This document shows, piece by piece, positions 35,000-45,178 of a stretch of 64,000 nt of DNA (position 1 is the stretch's first letter; every line of letters begins with the position of its first letter). A program made the position numbers and the translations under genes. This stretch comes from Maridesulfovibrio bastinii DSM 16055 (GTDB lineage: Bacteria; Desulfobacterota; Desulfovibrionia; Desulfovibrionales; Desulfovibrionaceae): the NCBI RefSeq assembly GCF_000429985.1, contig NZ_AUCX01000008.1, positions 1 through 64,000 on the forward strand. Direction: 5' to 3'. Below the pieces are notes generated by a model that was not told the origin of the DNA, made no database searches, and saw nothing but the letters and a program-made list of their open reading frames with translations.

Positions 35000-35790
35000 T
35001 CTCTGTTAAAAATATCGAAAAAACATTCAATCCTGGAAGCATCAATCAGGTTAAAGCTTTGCGCGGTGTGAATATTGAAGTAAAATCCGGAGAATTTATC
35101 ACCATCATAGGTTCAAACGGAGCTGGTAAATCAACCTTTCTGAATGCCATTGCAGGATGCTTTCCCATTGACAACGGAAGCATACTGATAAATCAAACCG
35201 ATGTAACAAAATGGCCTGAGCATAAAAGAGCTGCATGCATGGGCAGAGTTTTTCAGGACCCGCTTCTGGGAACCAGCGCATCGCTTTCTATTGAACAAAA
35301 TATGGCTCTGGCTATGAAGCGTGGAAAATTCAGGGGATTATCTTTAGGAGTAAAACGCGAAAACCGAATTAAATTTCGCGAAATGCTTTCCACCCTGAAT
35401 CTGGGTCTGGAAGACAGACTGGAAGACAAAGTCGGGCTTCTTTCAGGTGGCCAGCGTCAGGCTTTAACGATGCTGATGGCCACGATCACCAACCCTGATG
35501 TACTGCTGCTCGACGAGCATACTGCTGCTCTTGACCCTAAAACAGGTAATAAAATTTTAGAAATTACTGACAGTGTCGTGCGTGAAAACAAACTGACGAC
35601 ACTCATGGTTACCCATAACCTGACTCAGGCCATATCTCTGGGGGATCGCCTGATTATGTTTCATATGGGTAAAATTATGATAGATATTTCCGGAGAAGAA
35701 AAAAAGAACCTTAAAGTCGAAACTCTGCTGGAACGGTTCTATACACTTCGGGGCGAAGATATGGCTACTGACAGGATGCTGTTTTCCTGA
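34996..35790 (+). CDS. ABC transporter ATP-binding protein, TrpZ-like
   Basis: 264 residues. Walker A GSNGAGKST near residue 39-47, Q-loop at GRVFQDP, signature LLSGGQRQALTM near 148, Walker B VLLLDEHTAALDP near 170, and switch His in MVTHNLTQA. In this family the ALDPKTG and signature regions are highly conserved, as here. It energises uptake through the preceding permease. The operon ends here; ndk begins 67 bp later. Confidence 0.92.
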   Translation: MISVKNIEKTFNPGSINQVKALRGVNIEVKSGEFITIIGSNGAGKSTFLNAIAGCFPIDNGSILINQTDVTKWPEHKRAACMGRVFQDPLLGTSASLSIEQNMALAMKRGKFRGLSLGVKRENRIKFREMLSTLNLGLEDRLEDKVGLLSGGQRQALTMLMATITNPDVLLLDEHTAALDPKTGNKILEITDSVVRENKLTTLMVTHNLTQAISLGDRLIMFHMGKIMIDISGEEKKNLKVETLLERFYTLRGEDMATDRMLFS

Positions 35791-35857
35791 TTGGTCATAT
35801 CATCAGTAGGACTGCAACCTACTGACATTTTAACAACCTTATTGGAGGAATATTGCA

Positions 35858-36277
35858 ATGTCTGAACTTACTTTTTCTATTATCAAACCCGATGCTGTTG
35901 AACGTGGACTTATAGGTGATATCCTTAAAATGATCACCGACAGCGGACTTAAAATCAAAGCTACAAAAATGATACGCCTTTCCAAAGAAGAAGCTGAAGG
36001 CTTTTATGCTGTCCATAAGGAACGCCCCTTCTTTGGTGAGCTTGTCGAATATATGACATCCGGTCCGGTTGTTGTTTCCGTGCTGGAAGGAGAAAATGCA
36101 ATAGCCCGTTATCGTGAACTTATGGGCGCAACCAATCCTGAAGAAGCAGCAGAAGGCACAATTCGTAAAACATTCGGACTGAGTATTGAAGCTAACTCAT
36201 GCCATGGTTCAGACGGAACTGACACCGCACAGATCGAAGTACCCTACTTCTTCAGTAATCTTGAAATGGTGAATTAA
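35858..36277 (+). CDS. ndk: Nucleoside diphosphate kinase
   Basis: 139 residues, the standard length. [15 protein letters not shown] (6-20), [17 protein letters not shown] (56-72) and the active-site histidine H116 in NSCHGSD are all present. It balances nucleoside triphosphates by phospho-His transfer. GGAGG SD with a good spacer. proC follows 2 bp after the stop. Confidence 0.97.
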   Translation: MSELTFSIIKPDAVERGLIGDILKMITDSGLKIKATKMIRLSKEEAEGFYAVHKERPFFGELVEYMTSGPVVVSVLEGENAIARYRELMGATNPEEAAEGTIRKTFGLSIEANSCHGSDGTDTAQIEVPYFFSNLEMVN

Positions 36278-36279
36278 TT

Positions 36280-37083
36280 ATGAGCATCAAAGTCGGATTT
36301 ATTGGAACCGGTAACATGGGCACTGCCATTATTAAAGGAATGGCAGGAAATAAAGATATTGAACTGCTTGGATTTGATCTGAACAGTGAAATTCTTGAAA
36401 AATTAAACAAAGAATGCGGGCTGAAAGCCAAAAGTTCTGCCCGTGAACTGGCAACCGAGTCAGACTTTGTTGTTTTAGCTGTAAAGCCACAATATGCTGA
36501 AAATGTGCTCGAAGACATTACTCAGGAATTAAACGATAAAAAATGCCTCATATCCATCGCAGCAGGACTTACTGTTGACCGTTTAAAAGAGTTCACCGGT
36601 AACTCATGTCCAGTGGTAAGAGTCATGCCCAATACCCCTGCACTGGTTAACGAAGGTGTTTTTGCAGTTTGTATAGACGATAAACACTTAACCGATGCTC
36701 AGAAAGAGTTTGCAGGTGTAATGTTTGAATCCCTCGGTGATGTTCACATTCTCAGTGAAAAACAGTTCGATGCTTTTACTGGAGTTATAGGCTCAGGACC
36801 AGCTTATATCTTCTACTTCATGGAAGCTCTTATTGAGTCCGGAGTTGAGCTTGGACTTACTCGTCCGCAGGCTACAAGCATGGTCTCAAAACTATTTGCA
36901 GGCTCTACCAAGCTCGCGATTGAAAGTGATAAACATATCAGTGAACTGCGAGAAATGGTCACATCACCGGCAGGAACAACAGTTGAAGCCCTTGTTCATC
37001 TGGATAGAACAGCCACCCGTGCCAACATCATAGACGCAGTCCACAAATGTTATGAGCGCAGTATTGAACTTGGTAAGAATTAA
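36280..37083 (+). CDS. proC: Pyrroline-5-carboxylate reductase
   Basis: 267 residues. The Rossmann motif GFIGTGNMGTAIIKG begins at residue 6, followed by VVLAVKPQ near 68, RVMPNTPALVNEGV near 113, and the C-terminal ProC signature SPAGTTVEAL near 229. Last step of proline synthesis. The SD is weak, so translation may depend on coupling to ndk 2 bp upstream. Followed by a strong terminator. Confidence 0.96.
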   Translation: MSIKVGFIGTGNMGTAIIKGMAGNKDIELLGFDLNSEILEKLNKECGLKAKSSARELATESDFVVLAVKPQYAENVLEDITQELNDKKCLISIAAGLTVDRLKEFTGNSCPVVRVMPNTPALVNEGVFAVCIDDKHLTDAQKEFAGVMFESLGDVHILSEKQFDAFTGVIGSGPAYIFYFMEALIESGVELGLTRPQATSMVSKLFAGSTKLAIESDKHISELREMVTSPAGTTVEALVHLDRTATRANIIDAVHKCYERSIELGKN

Positions 37084-37133
37084 TCTGGATTTATAACCGG
37101 CTAATTCAAACCAGCAATACCAGACAATTGAAA

Positions 37134-37172
37134 ACAAAAAGCGAAGTTCTAATTTAGAACTTCGCTTTTTTT
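37134..37172. terminator. Bidirectional terminator between proC and cbiB
   Basis: A perfect stem of about 15 bp (AAAAAGCGAAGTTCT with AGAACTTCGCTTTTT, 5-nt loop); A-run on the left, T-run on the right. Confidence 0.93.
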
Positions 37173-37199
37173 ATTTACCAAACAAATTAAATTATAAAA

Positions 37200-38147
37200 C
37201 TAGAGCATCCAGACTATGCTGAAATAGATGTAAAGCAGAACAGCACAAATCAATCCTGAAAAGCAGATTAATCTGAGTAACCTTTTAATTTTCAGAGAGC
37301 TCCACAATTCCCCTTCAGGGCCAAGAACTGGTTTCTCTTTTGCTTCTCCAAAATATACAGCTTTACCACCCATTGTGGCGCCAAGAAGCCATGCCGCACT
37401 GCTCATGGGCCATCCGGCGTTAGGGCTTTCAGTTTTAGCAGCGTCTTTAAGGACATTATCCCATGCTGCACGCCAGTTAAGTCCAAGTATACGTCCGGCA
37501 CCCATCATAATCATGGCTGTGATTCTTGCAGGGATGAAAGCCAGAACATCGTCTGTTTTAGCGGCAAAAAAGCCAAAATCACGATATTCCTCAGTCTTGT
37601 AACCCCACATGGAATCCATAGTGCTTACTGTCTTATAGACCCACATTCCGGCTGGGCCTGTAACAACGAGGAAGAAAAATGGTGCAACAAAAGCATCATT
37701 GAGGTTTTCACTCGCAGTTTCAGCCAGCACTTTACGCATTTCATTTTCATCAAGTTCTGAAATGTCACGGCTGACCAGTTTGGCCAGTTCTGCACGGGCA
37801 TTTTCGAAATTACCATCATCAAGCAATTTGGCTACCTTGTGGCAGTCTTTCAAAAGACATCCCAGCGCAAGACCTGAATATGCAAGATAAAGAGCAATAA
37901 GAACCCCTATAAAAGGAATTGAAACCAGAAGCTTTACAACTCCCCAGATAATGATGGCAAAACCGAGAACAGCCACACCACCCATTATTTTAGGAGAAAG
38001 CTTGGTTGACCTGGCCCATGCTTCATAGCTTTCGATCATCTTTCCGAGAAAACGTACCGGATGGGGAAACCACAATGGATCTCCAAGGAGATAATCAAGG
38101 ACAAAGGCAATCACAGGAACAAAAAATACTACAGTAGAGTTGTCCAT
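37200..38147 (-). CDS. cbiB: Adenosylcobinamide-phosphate synthase
   Basis: 315 residues with several membrane helices. LDYLLGDPLWFPHPVRFLG (17-35), VLAETASENLNDAFVAPFF (about 139-157) and VSTMDSMWGYKTEEYRDFG mark the CbiB/CobD family. It joins aminopropanol phosphate to adenosylcobyric acid late in B12 synthesis, in the inner membrane. It stands alone here, without other cobalamin genes. I looked for a cobalamin riboswitch in the 239 bp upstream and did not find the conserved GCCACTG box. Confidence 0.94.
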   Translation of the reverse strand: MDNSTVVFFVPVIAFVLDYLLGDPLWFPHPVRFLGKMIESYEAWARSTKLSPKIMGGVAVLGFAIIIWGVVKLLVSIPFIGVLIALYLAYSGLALGCLLKDCHKVAKLLDDGNFENARAELAKLVSRDISELDENEMRKVLAETASENLNDAFVAPFFFLVVTGPAGMWVYKTVSTMDSMWGYKTEEYRDFGFFAAKTDDVLAFIPARITAMIMMGAGRILGLNWRAAWDNVLKDAAKTESPNAGWPMSSAAWLLGATMGGKAVYFGEAKEKPVLGPEGELWSSLKIKRLLRLICFSGLICAVLLYIYFSIVWML

Positions 38148-38303
38148 CGAACTGTTTTCCTTAGTTGGTTTTATCGTTAAACATTAGTCCATGTCTGATG
38201 GCTTTCCACCAATCATCAAACAGGCAATGACACCATTTGCTGAAAAAACCGGTCTGTCATGGTTATTTAAAAATGCAGGCAGGGATAATTCTTCAGCCGT
38301 ATT

Positions 38304-38323
38304 CAAGTGAATAATTTCACTTG
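38304..38323. repeat. Perfect inverted repeat, 8-bp arms
   Basis: CAAGTGAA (38304-38311), TAAT, TTCACTTG (38316-38323), about 160 bp upstream of cbiB and just beyond the rpoD terminator. It could be an operator or a small hairpin; nothing else in the spacer helps decide. Confidence 0.5.
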
Positions 38324-38340
38324 GACAGGTCGCAATGTAA

Positions 38341-38379
38341 AAAAAAACAGCGGCGCGGTCTAGAAAAACCGTGCCGCTG
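38341..38379 (-). terminator. rpoD terminator
   Basis: CAGCGGCGCGGT and ACCGTGCCGCTG pair over 12 bp with one G-U type mismatch; on the minus strand the stem is followed by seven T residues. It ends the macromolecular-synthesis cluster. Confidence 0.93.
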
Positions 38380-38386
38380 AATCATT

Positions 38387-40156
38387 CTAGTTTTCATAAT
38401 AGGATTTTAACAATGCACTCCGGACAGGATGCCTCAACTTTCTTAAAGCTTTGGCTTCAATCTGTCTGATACGCTCACGGGTAACGTTAAAAAGCTTTCC
38501 GACCTCTTCGAGAGTATGATCGGACTTTTCACCAATACCGAACCGTTTACGCAGCACCTGCTCCTCACGAGGAGTCAAATCCGAAAGAACTGTGGCGATC
38601 TGCTCACCAAGTTTTGTGCATACAACTTCTTCTGCAGGAGCAGTAGCTTTTTTATCTTCAATAAAATCGCCAAGACTTGAATCTTCTTCGTCACCAATTG
38701 GTGTCTCCAGAGAAATAGGTTCTTTGGCAATTTTCAAAACTTTTTTAACTTTTTCAAGAGGATAATCCATACGTTCTGCAATTTCTTCAGGGGCCGGATC
38801 GCGTCCGAGTTCCTGAACCAGATAACGTGAAGTCCTGATGAGTTTGTTAATTGTCTCTATCATGTGGACAGGAATACGAATAGTTCTAGCCTGATCGGCA
38901 ATAGCCCTTGTAATAGCCTGTCTTATCCACCATGTTGCGTATGTTGAGAACTTATAACCACGCTGATACTCAAACTTGTCTACAGCCTTCATCAGGCCGA
39001 TATTACCTTCCTGAATAAGGTCAAGGAACTGCAAACCACGGTTTGTGTACTTTTTAGCAATAGAAACAACAAGACGAAGGTTCGCCCTGATCAGTTCCTG
39101 TTTTGCATCCATGGCAGCACGGTTACCACGTTTGATACGCCAGAGGACTTCTTCAAGATCATAAACATTATGACGGCATTTTTCCTGTAACCTCTCAAGA
39201 ATTTCCATTTTACCGGAAATCATTTCCTTGAAAGAGAAAAATTCGTCCACTGTCAGGTTCAAAGAACCGGCGGCAGCAACAGGATTCATTTCTCTGGCAT
39301 CAATCTGCCTGAAAATTTCACGAATCTCCTTCTGTGTCTTTCCTGTTGAAAGGATATATGCAGAAAGGTCTCTCTGGCAGTTATGCATCTGCCGGACATA
39401 GTCACCCATTGTTTCAATAATTCTATCAATGAGAGTTTTTTCCAGTTTAATATCACGAAGACGGTTAACTATATCTTCTTTGTACTGGACAATCTCATTT
39501 TGAATTTCAACAGACTCTTTGCCCGGATAACCAATCATATCAAGCTTGTCGTACAGTTCCTGCTTGCTGTCAAAAATACTTCTGATTTCTTCAAGCAAAT
39601 GAATGACGCGCTGGCGCTGGTTCATTTCATCTTCTGAGGGATCGTCTTCTTCGATGGTTTTAACAACATCTTTCAACTTGATATGAGATTCGGAAAGATC
39701 TTCACCGACTCCGACAAGCTCTTCAATTGCAACCGGTATTTCAACAAGCGCATAAAGCACTTCCATTTCACCGTTTTCAATTTTTTTAGCAATCTTGACT
39801 TCGCCTTCACGATCAAGCAGTGGAACGGCACCCATTTCACGCAGATACATTCTGACAGGGTCAGTACTGCGCGTTGCATAATCGACCGAATCCTCATTGT
39901 CAGTTATGGTGATATCAACACTATCCAGATCGCCATCACCAACGGTGGTACCATCAAGGATATTCTTTTTATCATCATCATTATCAACAATTGCAATGTC
40001 GAGCTGATCGAAAATTTTAATTACATCTTCGAGCTGTTCAGAATCATTGAATTCAGCCGGAAGACTTTTGCTTAATTCTTCAAGAGTCAGAAAACCTTGT
40101 TTCTTACCCTTTGAAATCAGGGTCTTAATAGCCTGAATTTCCTTAATGTTGCTCAT
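38387..40156 (-). CDS. rpoD: RNA polymerase primary sigma factor
   Basis: The second of two tandem ATGs (40156) is preferred for its spacing to GGAGG; 589 residues. Region 1.1-like N-terminus, region 1.2 [16 protein letters not shown], an acidic non-conserved insert, region 2 with [34 protein letters not shown]-type sequence and [11 protein letters not shown], region 3, and region 4 ending [20 protein letters not shown]. Sigma-70 directs housekeeping transcription. The start overlaps dnaG by 14 bp. Confidence 0.97.
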   Translation of the reverse strand: MSNIKEIQAIKTLISKGKKQGFLTLEELSKSLPAEFNDSEQLEDVIKIFDQLDIAIVDNDDDKKNILDGTTVGDGDLDSVDITITDNEDSVDYATRSTDPVRMYLREMGAVPLLDREGEVKIAKKIENGEMEVLYALVEIPVAIEELVGVGEDLSESHIKLKDVVKTIEEDDPSEDEMNQRQRVIHLLEEIRSIFDSKQELYDKLDMIGYPGKESVEIQNEIVQYKEDIVNRLRDIKLEKTLIDRIIETMGDYVRQMHNCQRDLSAYILSTGKTQKEIREIFRQIDAREMNPVAAAGSLNLTVDEFFSFKEMISGKMEILERLQEKCRHNVYDLEEVLWRIKRGNRAAMDAKQELIRANLRLVVSIAKKYTNRGLQFLDLIQEGNIGLMKAVDKFEYQRGYKFSTYATWWIRQAITRAIADQARTIRIPVHMIETINKLIRTSRYLVQELGRDPAPEEIAERMDYPLEKVKKVLKIAKEPISLETPIGDEEDSSLGDFIEDKKATAPAEEVVCTKLGEQIATVLSDLTPREEQVLRKRFGIGEKSDHTLEEVGKLFNVTRERIRQIEAKALRKLRHPVRSALLKSYYEN

Positions 40157-41876
40157 CATCCCTCCATACAGAGTCGTTCAGGGCTTTGAGGTATGCCTCA
40201 ACACGTTCCCGGTCTCCCTGCGCCTGAGCCTGGCGTAGAGCATCCATGAGCTGCTTCCTGCCCACCGAGAACCTTTTCTTAGCAATTACCCGGCACAGAT
40301 GGCGCCATTCATTTGAAAGTTCATCGCCTTCAAGTGAAGGTTGCATTCTGCACCCGGTCCAGAAGCTTTTTTCTGAATTATCAAGATAAGGCAGTATGTC
40401 CTCCCCGCTGTGAGCCGCTATTTTTGACCACAGTTTTTTGCCCCAGTGCGAGGACAGGACCTGACTGACACCTCTCTCAAATAATTCCTGCACAAATTCG
40501 GGATGCCTTACGGCAAACCTCAAGAAATACTTATCATCATTTTCATGTGAACCTACCGGAACAATCCGGAGTCCACTCTGACGCTCAGACTTCTTCTCAA
40601 TAGAAGCTGAAGCGCCGGAACCGGAAAGAACAGATCTGAGCCCGATTTCAGCTACACCTAAACCGGACGCAAGTTTAGGCAGATAAAAAGCCTTTAAAGC
40701 ATCTGTAGAAAGATGGCTTATAAACTTTTCCGCCCATGCCATTATCTCCTTGGGGGCATGCCCCGCTTTAAGAGTTGCGATACAGAAATCAAGTCCGTCA
40801 CGCGCCTCATCAAGAAATTTTTGAAAACCTTCAGCACCTTTAGTCTGCAAAATGCTATCAACATCTTCACCGTCAGGAAGGACAACTACACCGCATGCCA
40901 CTCCTTGAGCCAGAATCATTTCAGCACTTCGCAAGGCGGCTTTCATTCCGGCAGAATCTCCATCAAAAACAAGATCAACTCTGGAACAGAATCCTGAAAG
41001 CCTTTTAACCTGATCGGGTGTCAGTGCTGTTCCCAACACTCCGCAGGCATTTGTGTAACCGAACTGATGCAGTGAAAGAACATCCATATAGCCTTCAGTT
41101 AGTAAGGCCTTTTTTGTACGGGCAATGGTTGTCCGGGCCTGTGACAAGCCGTAAAGATGATCTCCTTTTTTATAAATAGGTGTATCACTGCTATTTAAAT
41201 ACTTCGGTTCTCCTTCAATAATTATTCTTCCGCCAAAAGCAATGATCTTTCCTGATAAACTTTGAATAGGAAAGATCAATCTACCTCGAAATCTGTCATA
41301 AGTGCGTCCCCTGTCATTTTTTGAAAGGAGTCCGCCCTTAACTGCATGATCAATAGTATATTTTTTTGATACTAAAAAATTTTGTAACCCCTGCCAGTCA
41401 TCAGAGCTATAACCTAGTCTGAATTTTTCAATTATTTCAGAGTTTATACCTCTTTTTAACAAATACTCTCTGGCAGATCTTCCTTCTCTCATCTCAAGCA
41501 TTCTTGAAAAATAAGAAGCTGAGATCTCGTGCATTTCAGTAATGATTCTGCGTTCAGAGCTTCTCTTGGCCGCATCAGGATCAACTTTTCCCGGTTTAAG
41601 CTCTATACCGGCTTCAGCTGCCAGCTGTTCAAGAGTTTCTGAAAAATCCAGCCCGTTTATACGCGAATAAAAATCAAAAACATCTCCGGAGGCCTGACAT
41701 CCGAAACAATAAAAAAAACCTTCTTCACTGTTAACGCTCATTGAAGGTTTTGTTTCCTGATGAAATGGACAAGCCCCCATCCATCTTCCGGAGACCGGTT
41801 TTAATTCGACATACCTCCGCACGATATCGGCAATATCGAGCTTTTCCTTGATGGCTTGTATAACTCCTTTATCCAA
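40143..41876 (-). CDS. dnaG: DNA primase
   Basis: TTG start with GGAGG seven bases upstream. 577 residues. The CHC2 zinc finger is C36, H39, C57, C60; the catalytic core has the [14 protein letters not shown]-like entry near 146, and Toprim has [14 protein letters not shown] near 250 with [14 protein letters not shown] near 301. The C-terminal helicase-binding part is divergent, as usual. It makes RNA primers at the fork. It overlaps rpoD and follows mutS2 after 74 bp. Confidence 0.96.
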   Translation of the reverse strand: MDKGVIQAIKEKLDIADIVRRYVELKPVSGRWMGACPFHQETKPSMSVNSEEGFFYCFGCQASGDVFDFYSRINGLDFSETLEQLAAEAGIELKPGKVDPDAAKRSSERRIITEMHEISASYFSRMLEMREGRSAREYLLKRGINSEIIEKFRLGYSSDDWQGLQNFLVSKKYTIDHAVKGGLLSKNDRGRTYDRFRGRLIFPIQSLSGKIIAFGGRIIIEGEPKYLNSSDTPIYKKGDHLYGLSQARTTIARTKKALLTEGYMDVLSLHQFGYTNACGVLGTALTPDQVKRLSGFCSRVDLVFDGDSAGMKAALRSAEMILAQGVACGVVVLPDGEDVDSILQTKGAEGFQKFLDEARDGLDFCIATLKAGHAPKEIMAWAEKFISHLSTDALKAFYLPKLASGLGVAEIGLRSVLSGSGASASIEKKSERQSGLRIVPVGSHENDDKYFLRFAVRHPEFVQELFERGVSQVLSSHWGKKLWSKIAAHSGEDILPYLDNSEKSFWTGCRMQPSLEGDELSNEWRHLCRVIAKKRFSVGRKQLMDALRQAQAQGDRERVEAYLKALNDSVWRDDEQH

Positions 41877-41950
41877 AAAAAGCCTCCGCTTTTAACAAGG
41901 GATAATAAAAACTACAGCCATTCTTCCAGATAACACAACAATAAAATTCA

Positions 41951-44263
41951 CTAATACAGTTCGACCTGAGTCATTCCATCACCACCCTGATCTTCAGGGG
42001 CAAGGGAATAACCGGAGACTGATGAATTATCTTTGAGGAAGGAATGAACCTCACGACGCAAAGCACCAGTGCCTCTGCCGTGAATAATTTCCAGATTTGT
42101 CGCTCCCCTCAACAGAGCCTGATCAAAAAACTTTTCGAGTTCACTTATTGCAATATCAGCACGCATTCCCCGAAGGTCAACCTTTAAAGTCATATCTCCT
42201 CTGGGGGCGGACTCTTTTTTTTGCTTTATATTTAGATTACCGGGTACCGGTTTCGAATTATCGCTTTCCACAGGGCCGACCTGAGAAGCAGGAATCCACA
42301 TAGCAACTCCGTCCATGTCAATTTTAACTCTGTTTCTCCGATCATCTTTTTCTAAAACAGTGCCTTTGCGATTCCAGCCAAGGTTCATCACTTCTGAACC
42401 TTCAACAACCTCTTCAAATGAAAATGGTTTAACCTGTTTTTCATTATCAGTGTTATCACTTATACTTTCACGCAGCTGGGCCATTTTCTTCAAGGCCTGT
42501 TTTCTGCCAATCCTACCGTCCTGCCACTGTTTAAGCACGGACTGAGATGCAGCTTTGACCTCATCGAGGATAGCAACCTTTTCCCGGCGAAATTTTTCTT
42601 CAAGTCTGGATCTCTTGATTTTCAATTTTTCCAGCTCAATCTTCATATTATCAAGTTCTTTCTCACGTTCAACAGCAAGACTGTTCAGCCGGTCCATAAC
42701 TCCACTGGTATCGGAGCCATCAAGTAATAAATACTGTTCAGCCTTTGAAAGAATAGAGCTTGGAAGTCCATGCTCTCTGGCAACATCTATAGCAATAGAA
42801 GCGCCCACCTGATCATAAGCAAGTCTGAAAAGAGGCTTTTTGGTTGCAGGATCAAAAAGAACACTTGCAGCCCTGACATGCTCTGTCGCAAGGGCATAAG
42901 CCTTTAAAGCCGGAAAATGGGTAGCTGCAAAACATGTTGCGCCTGTTCCCAGAAGACCGTCAACTACCGCCTGAGCCAGAGCAGCACCCTGAGTTGGATC
43001 AGTTCCGGCACCGAATTCATCCATTAGAAAAAGAGTGGAAGAATCTATCTCAGGCCATATTCTGCTGAAAGATCTTATTTGTGCTGTAAATGTGCTGACA
43101 TGGTCTTCAAGAGACTGCTCATCACCCATTATAGCAAAAATGGATTTATAAAGTGGTATGGTGGAATTTTTTTCAACTGAAACAGGGAGCCCGCTATACG
43201 CCATAATAGCAATCAGTCCGGCTGTTTTGAGGGTAACTGTTTTACCTCCGGCATTACCACCGCTGATAATCAGAATCCGTTGTTCCTGATTCAATTCAAT
43301 ATTAACAGGCTCGGCATTTTCACCGGATGCTGCCAGCAGAGGATGCCTTGCACCAACTAATTTGATAGGAGATTCCGGTTCAACATCCAGCACAACTCCA
43401 TCTGTATCCTGAGCAAAGGAATTTTTGGACTGGAGGACATCAAATTCAACAAGAAAATTATATGCGGCCAGAGTTTCATCAAACTCTGAACGCAGTAATC
43501 CTGTCAGATATTTAAGGACCTTATGCTCTTCTTCTTTTTCTTTCTGCTTTAGTTCCTGAAGAGTGTTATTCAACTCAACAAGAAACATCGGCTCAAAATA
43601 GCATGTTTCCCCGGTGTTGGAATAGTCGTGTATTATACCCGGAAAACGGCCTTTAAAGTTGGATTTTAGAGGAAGAACATATCTATCGGATGAAATAGTC
43701 ATAAATTCATCCTGAAGATAATGGCTCAAATCTTCGCCGTGTATAAAATCTTTAACTTTTTTGGCACATCTCTGTTGCAGCTGACGCAATGAAATTCTTA
43801 AATCATAGAGTTCAGGAGTACTCTCATCTTTTATATTGCCATCAGGATCAATACAACGCTTTAACCCGGCAAAAGTCTTTTCCGGCCAAGAGATGTCTTC
43901 AGTTAAAGCTTCCAGTTCATCCCAGCCTCTTTTGGCGGAAATAGAAAGGGCATCTCTAACAAGAGAAGCCTGTTTTAAGGTATGAACAAGAGCAAAAAGA
44001 GCATCAACGTCAAGGACGGCTCCGGCTTTTTCAAGATATGCGAAAAGACCGTCAAGCTCGGTAAATCCACCAAGCCTGAACTCCGTTTCAGCAAAAAAAG
44101 AACTGACCTGACGAAAACGCCGGGCCATACGGTTAATTTGATCGACATCCTGTAAAGGAAAAATATTCAGACAGGCTTTTTTACCTGCTGAGGAGACACT
44201 GTAGTTGGAAAGAGCTGCCAGAACTTTTGGAAATTCGAGCAGTTGAAGGGATCTTGGCTCCAT
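41951..44263 (-). CDS. mutS2: Endonuclease MutS2
   Basis: 770 residues. The N-terminal part begins SLQLLEFPKVLAAL; core domains of the MutS lineage lead to Walker A GGNAGGKT (335-342), DEFGAGTDPTQGA as Walker B and AATHFPALK. A coiled-coil arm (about 530-600) is followed by a linker and the C-terminal Smr nuclease domain with KVDLRGMRADIAISELE and IIHGRGTGALR. It lacks the mismatch-reading domain of MutS; family roles are suppression of recombination or rescue of collided ribosomes. No clear SD at the ATG. Located between yqeY and dnaG. Confidence 0.95.
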   Translation of the reverse strand: MEPRSLQLLEFPKVLAALSNYSVSSAGKKACLNIFPLQDVDQINRMARRFRQVSSFFAETEFRLGGFTELDGLFAYLEKAGAVLDVDALFALVHTLKQASLVRDALSISAKRGWDELEALTEDISWPEKTFAGLKRCIDPDGNIKDESTPELYDLRISLRQLQQRCAKKVKDFIHGEDLSHYLQDEFMTISSDRYVLPLKSNFKGRFPGIIHDYSNTGETCYFEPMFLVELNNTLQELKQKEKEEEHKVLKYLTGLLRSEFDETLAAYNFLVEFDVLQSKNSFAQDTDGVVLDVEPESPIKLVGARHPLLAASGENAEPVNIELNQEQRILIISGGNAGGKTVTLKTAGLIAIMAYSGLPVSVEKNSTIPLYKSIFAIMGDEQSLEDHVSTFTAQIRSFSRIWPEIDSSTLFLMDEFGAGTDPTQGAALAQAVVDGLLGTGATCFAATHFPALKAYALATEHVRAASVLFDPATKKPLFRLAYDQVGASIAIDVAREHGLPSSILSKAEQYLLLDGSDTSGVMDRLNSLAVEREKELDNMKIELEKLKIKRSRLEEKFRREKVAILDEVKAASQSVLKQWQDGRIGRKQALKKMAQLRESISDNTDNEKQVKPFSFEEVVEGSEVMNLGWNRKGTVLEKDDRRNRVKIDMDGVAMWIPASQVGPVESDNSKPVPGNLNIKQKKESAPRGDMTLKVDLRGMRADIAISELEKFFDQALLRGATNLEIIHGRGTGALRREVHSFLKDNSSVSGYSLAPEDQGGDGMTQVELY

Positions 44264-44324
44264 GTGAATCCGAGGTAATTTTTGATGCGGTTATGGAAAT
44301 GTCCCTAAAAACAAAAGCAACAAT

Positions 44325-44345
44325 CGCCCCGGAAAATCCGGGGCG
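44325..44345 (-). terminator. GC-rich hairpin between yqeY and mutS2
   Basis: CGCCCCGGA and TCCGGGGCG pair over 9 bp with a 3-nt loop. On the minus strand a T-rich stretch follows only after some ten bases, so it may be a weak terminator or an mRNA processing or stabilising element. Confidence 0.5.
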
Positions 44346-44374
44346 TGCTGCTTATAAGACAAATCTATATACTG

Positions 44375-44821
44375 TCAGGATGCGAGACGGGAACGAACAA
44401 GGCCACTTAAAGCCTTTCCATCCACCTGTCCCTTGTAAGCCTGCATAATAGCCTGCATAACTTTACCCATATCCTGCATTGAAGAAGCTCCGACATCAGC
44501 AATAGCCTTATCAACAGCTGCTCCAAGCTCTTCAGGAGTAAGTTCAGGAGGCATATAATCCTGCAACGCTTCAACTTCAACAGCCTCGGTTTCAGCCAGA
44601 TCCTGCCGGCCGGCACTCGTATACTGCTCAATTGAGTCTTTGCGCTGCTTTATCTGCTTGGCTACAAGTTCAAGAACCTCGTCGTCATTCAGCTCACGGC
44701 CTACTTCGACCATCTGGTTCTTGACCGCTGTCTTGAGGTGTCTCAACACAGCTTTTTTTACGTCATCCTTGGCTTTGTAAGCCACAATATAATCTTTTTC
44801 GATCTGCTCAAGGAGAGTCAT
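44375..44821 (-). CDS. GatB/YqeY-domain protein
   Basis: 148 residues, the full length of the stand-alone YqeY family. Opens MTLLEQIEKDYIVAYKAKDD, contains LRHLKTAVKNQMVEVGRELND, KQRKDSIEQYTSAGRQDLAE and PELTPEELGAAVDKAI, and ends GKALSGLVRSRL. It resembles the tRNA-binding tail of GatB but is free-standing; function not established. It begins 3 bp after the rpsU stop, so the pair is co-translated, a conserved arrangement in many bacteria. Confidence 0.92.
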   Translation of the reverse strand: MTLLEQIEKDYIVAYKAKDDVKKAVLRHLKTAVKNQMVEVGRELNDDEVLELVAKQIKQRKDSIEQYTSAGRQDLAETEAVEVEALQDYMPPELTPEELGAAVDKAIADVGASSMQDMGKVMQAIMQAYKGQVDGKALSGLVRSRLAS

Positions 44822-44824
44822 TGG

Positions 44825-45022
44825 TTAACCCGCCATTTTACGCATTTTTTTAACAAGCCTTTTACGAGCTGCAGCTTTTTTCTTCTTGCGCTGAACGCTT
44901 GGCTTTTCATAGTGCTGACGTTTTTTAAGTTCAGAAAGCACGCCTGCCTTCTCTACCTGCTTTTTAAAGCGGCGGAGAGCTATTTCGAAATTATCTGAAT
45001 CTTCAAGATATACTCCGGGCAA
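44825..45022 (-). CDS. rpsU: Ribosomal protein bS21
   Basis: TTG start at 45022, eight bases after GGAGG; an in-frame GTG at 45031 sits on top of that SD and is less likely. 65 residues starting [20 protein letters not shown], then [19 protein letters not shown] and a Lys/Arg-rich tail, all standard for bS21. It helps mRNA start-site selection on the 30S subunit. First gene of the rpsU-yqeY-mutS2-dnaG-rpoD cluster. Confidence 0.96.
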   Translation of the reverse strand: MPGVYLEDSDNFEIALRRFKKQVEKAGVLSELKKRQHYEKPSVQRKKKKAAARKRLVKKMRKMAG

Positions 45023-45114
45023 GGAAATCACCTCCCTTGGACAAATCTCGCTAATAGTATAAGCGGAAACAGAATTAACTATCCATGCATTTCAGGAATG
45101 TCAACCTGTTTTAT

Positions 45115-45157
45115 AAAAATAAAAACAGTCCGCTTTCTAGCTAGAAAACGGACTGTT
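45115..45157 (-). terminator. Terminator between the small membrane-protein gene and rpsU
   Basis: Long arms (AACAGTCCG...CTAG with CTAG...CGGACTGTT, about 45123-45156) with one mismatch; on the minus strand followed by TTTATTTTTA. It isolates the HU/small-protein unit from rpsU. A second short hairpin GGGC-ACAT-GCCC (45159-45170) lies immediately upstream. Confidence 0.85.
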
Positions 45158-45178
45158 CGGGCACATGCCCAGCGAAAA

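Noticed and set aside
38148-38340. Cobalamin riboswitch upstream of cbiB
   Set aside because: No GCCACTG box or matching core was found on the coding strand.
39683-40075. 130-residue ORF antisense to rpoD
   Set aside because: Phe/Asn-rich translation mirrors the acidic rpoD insert; no SD or motif.
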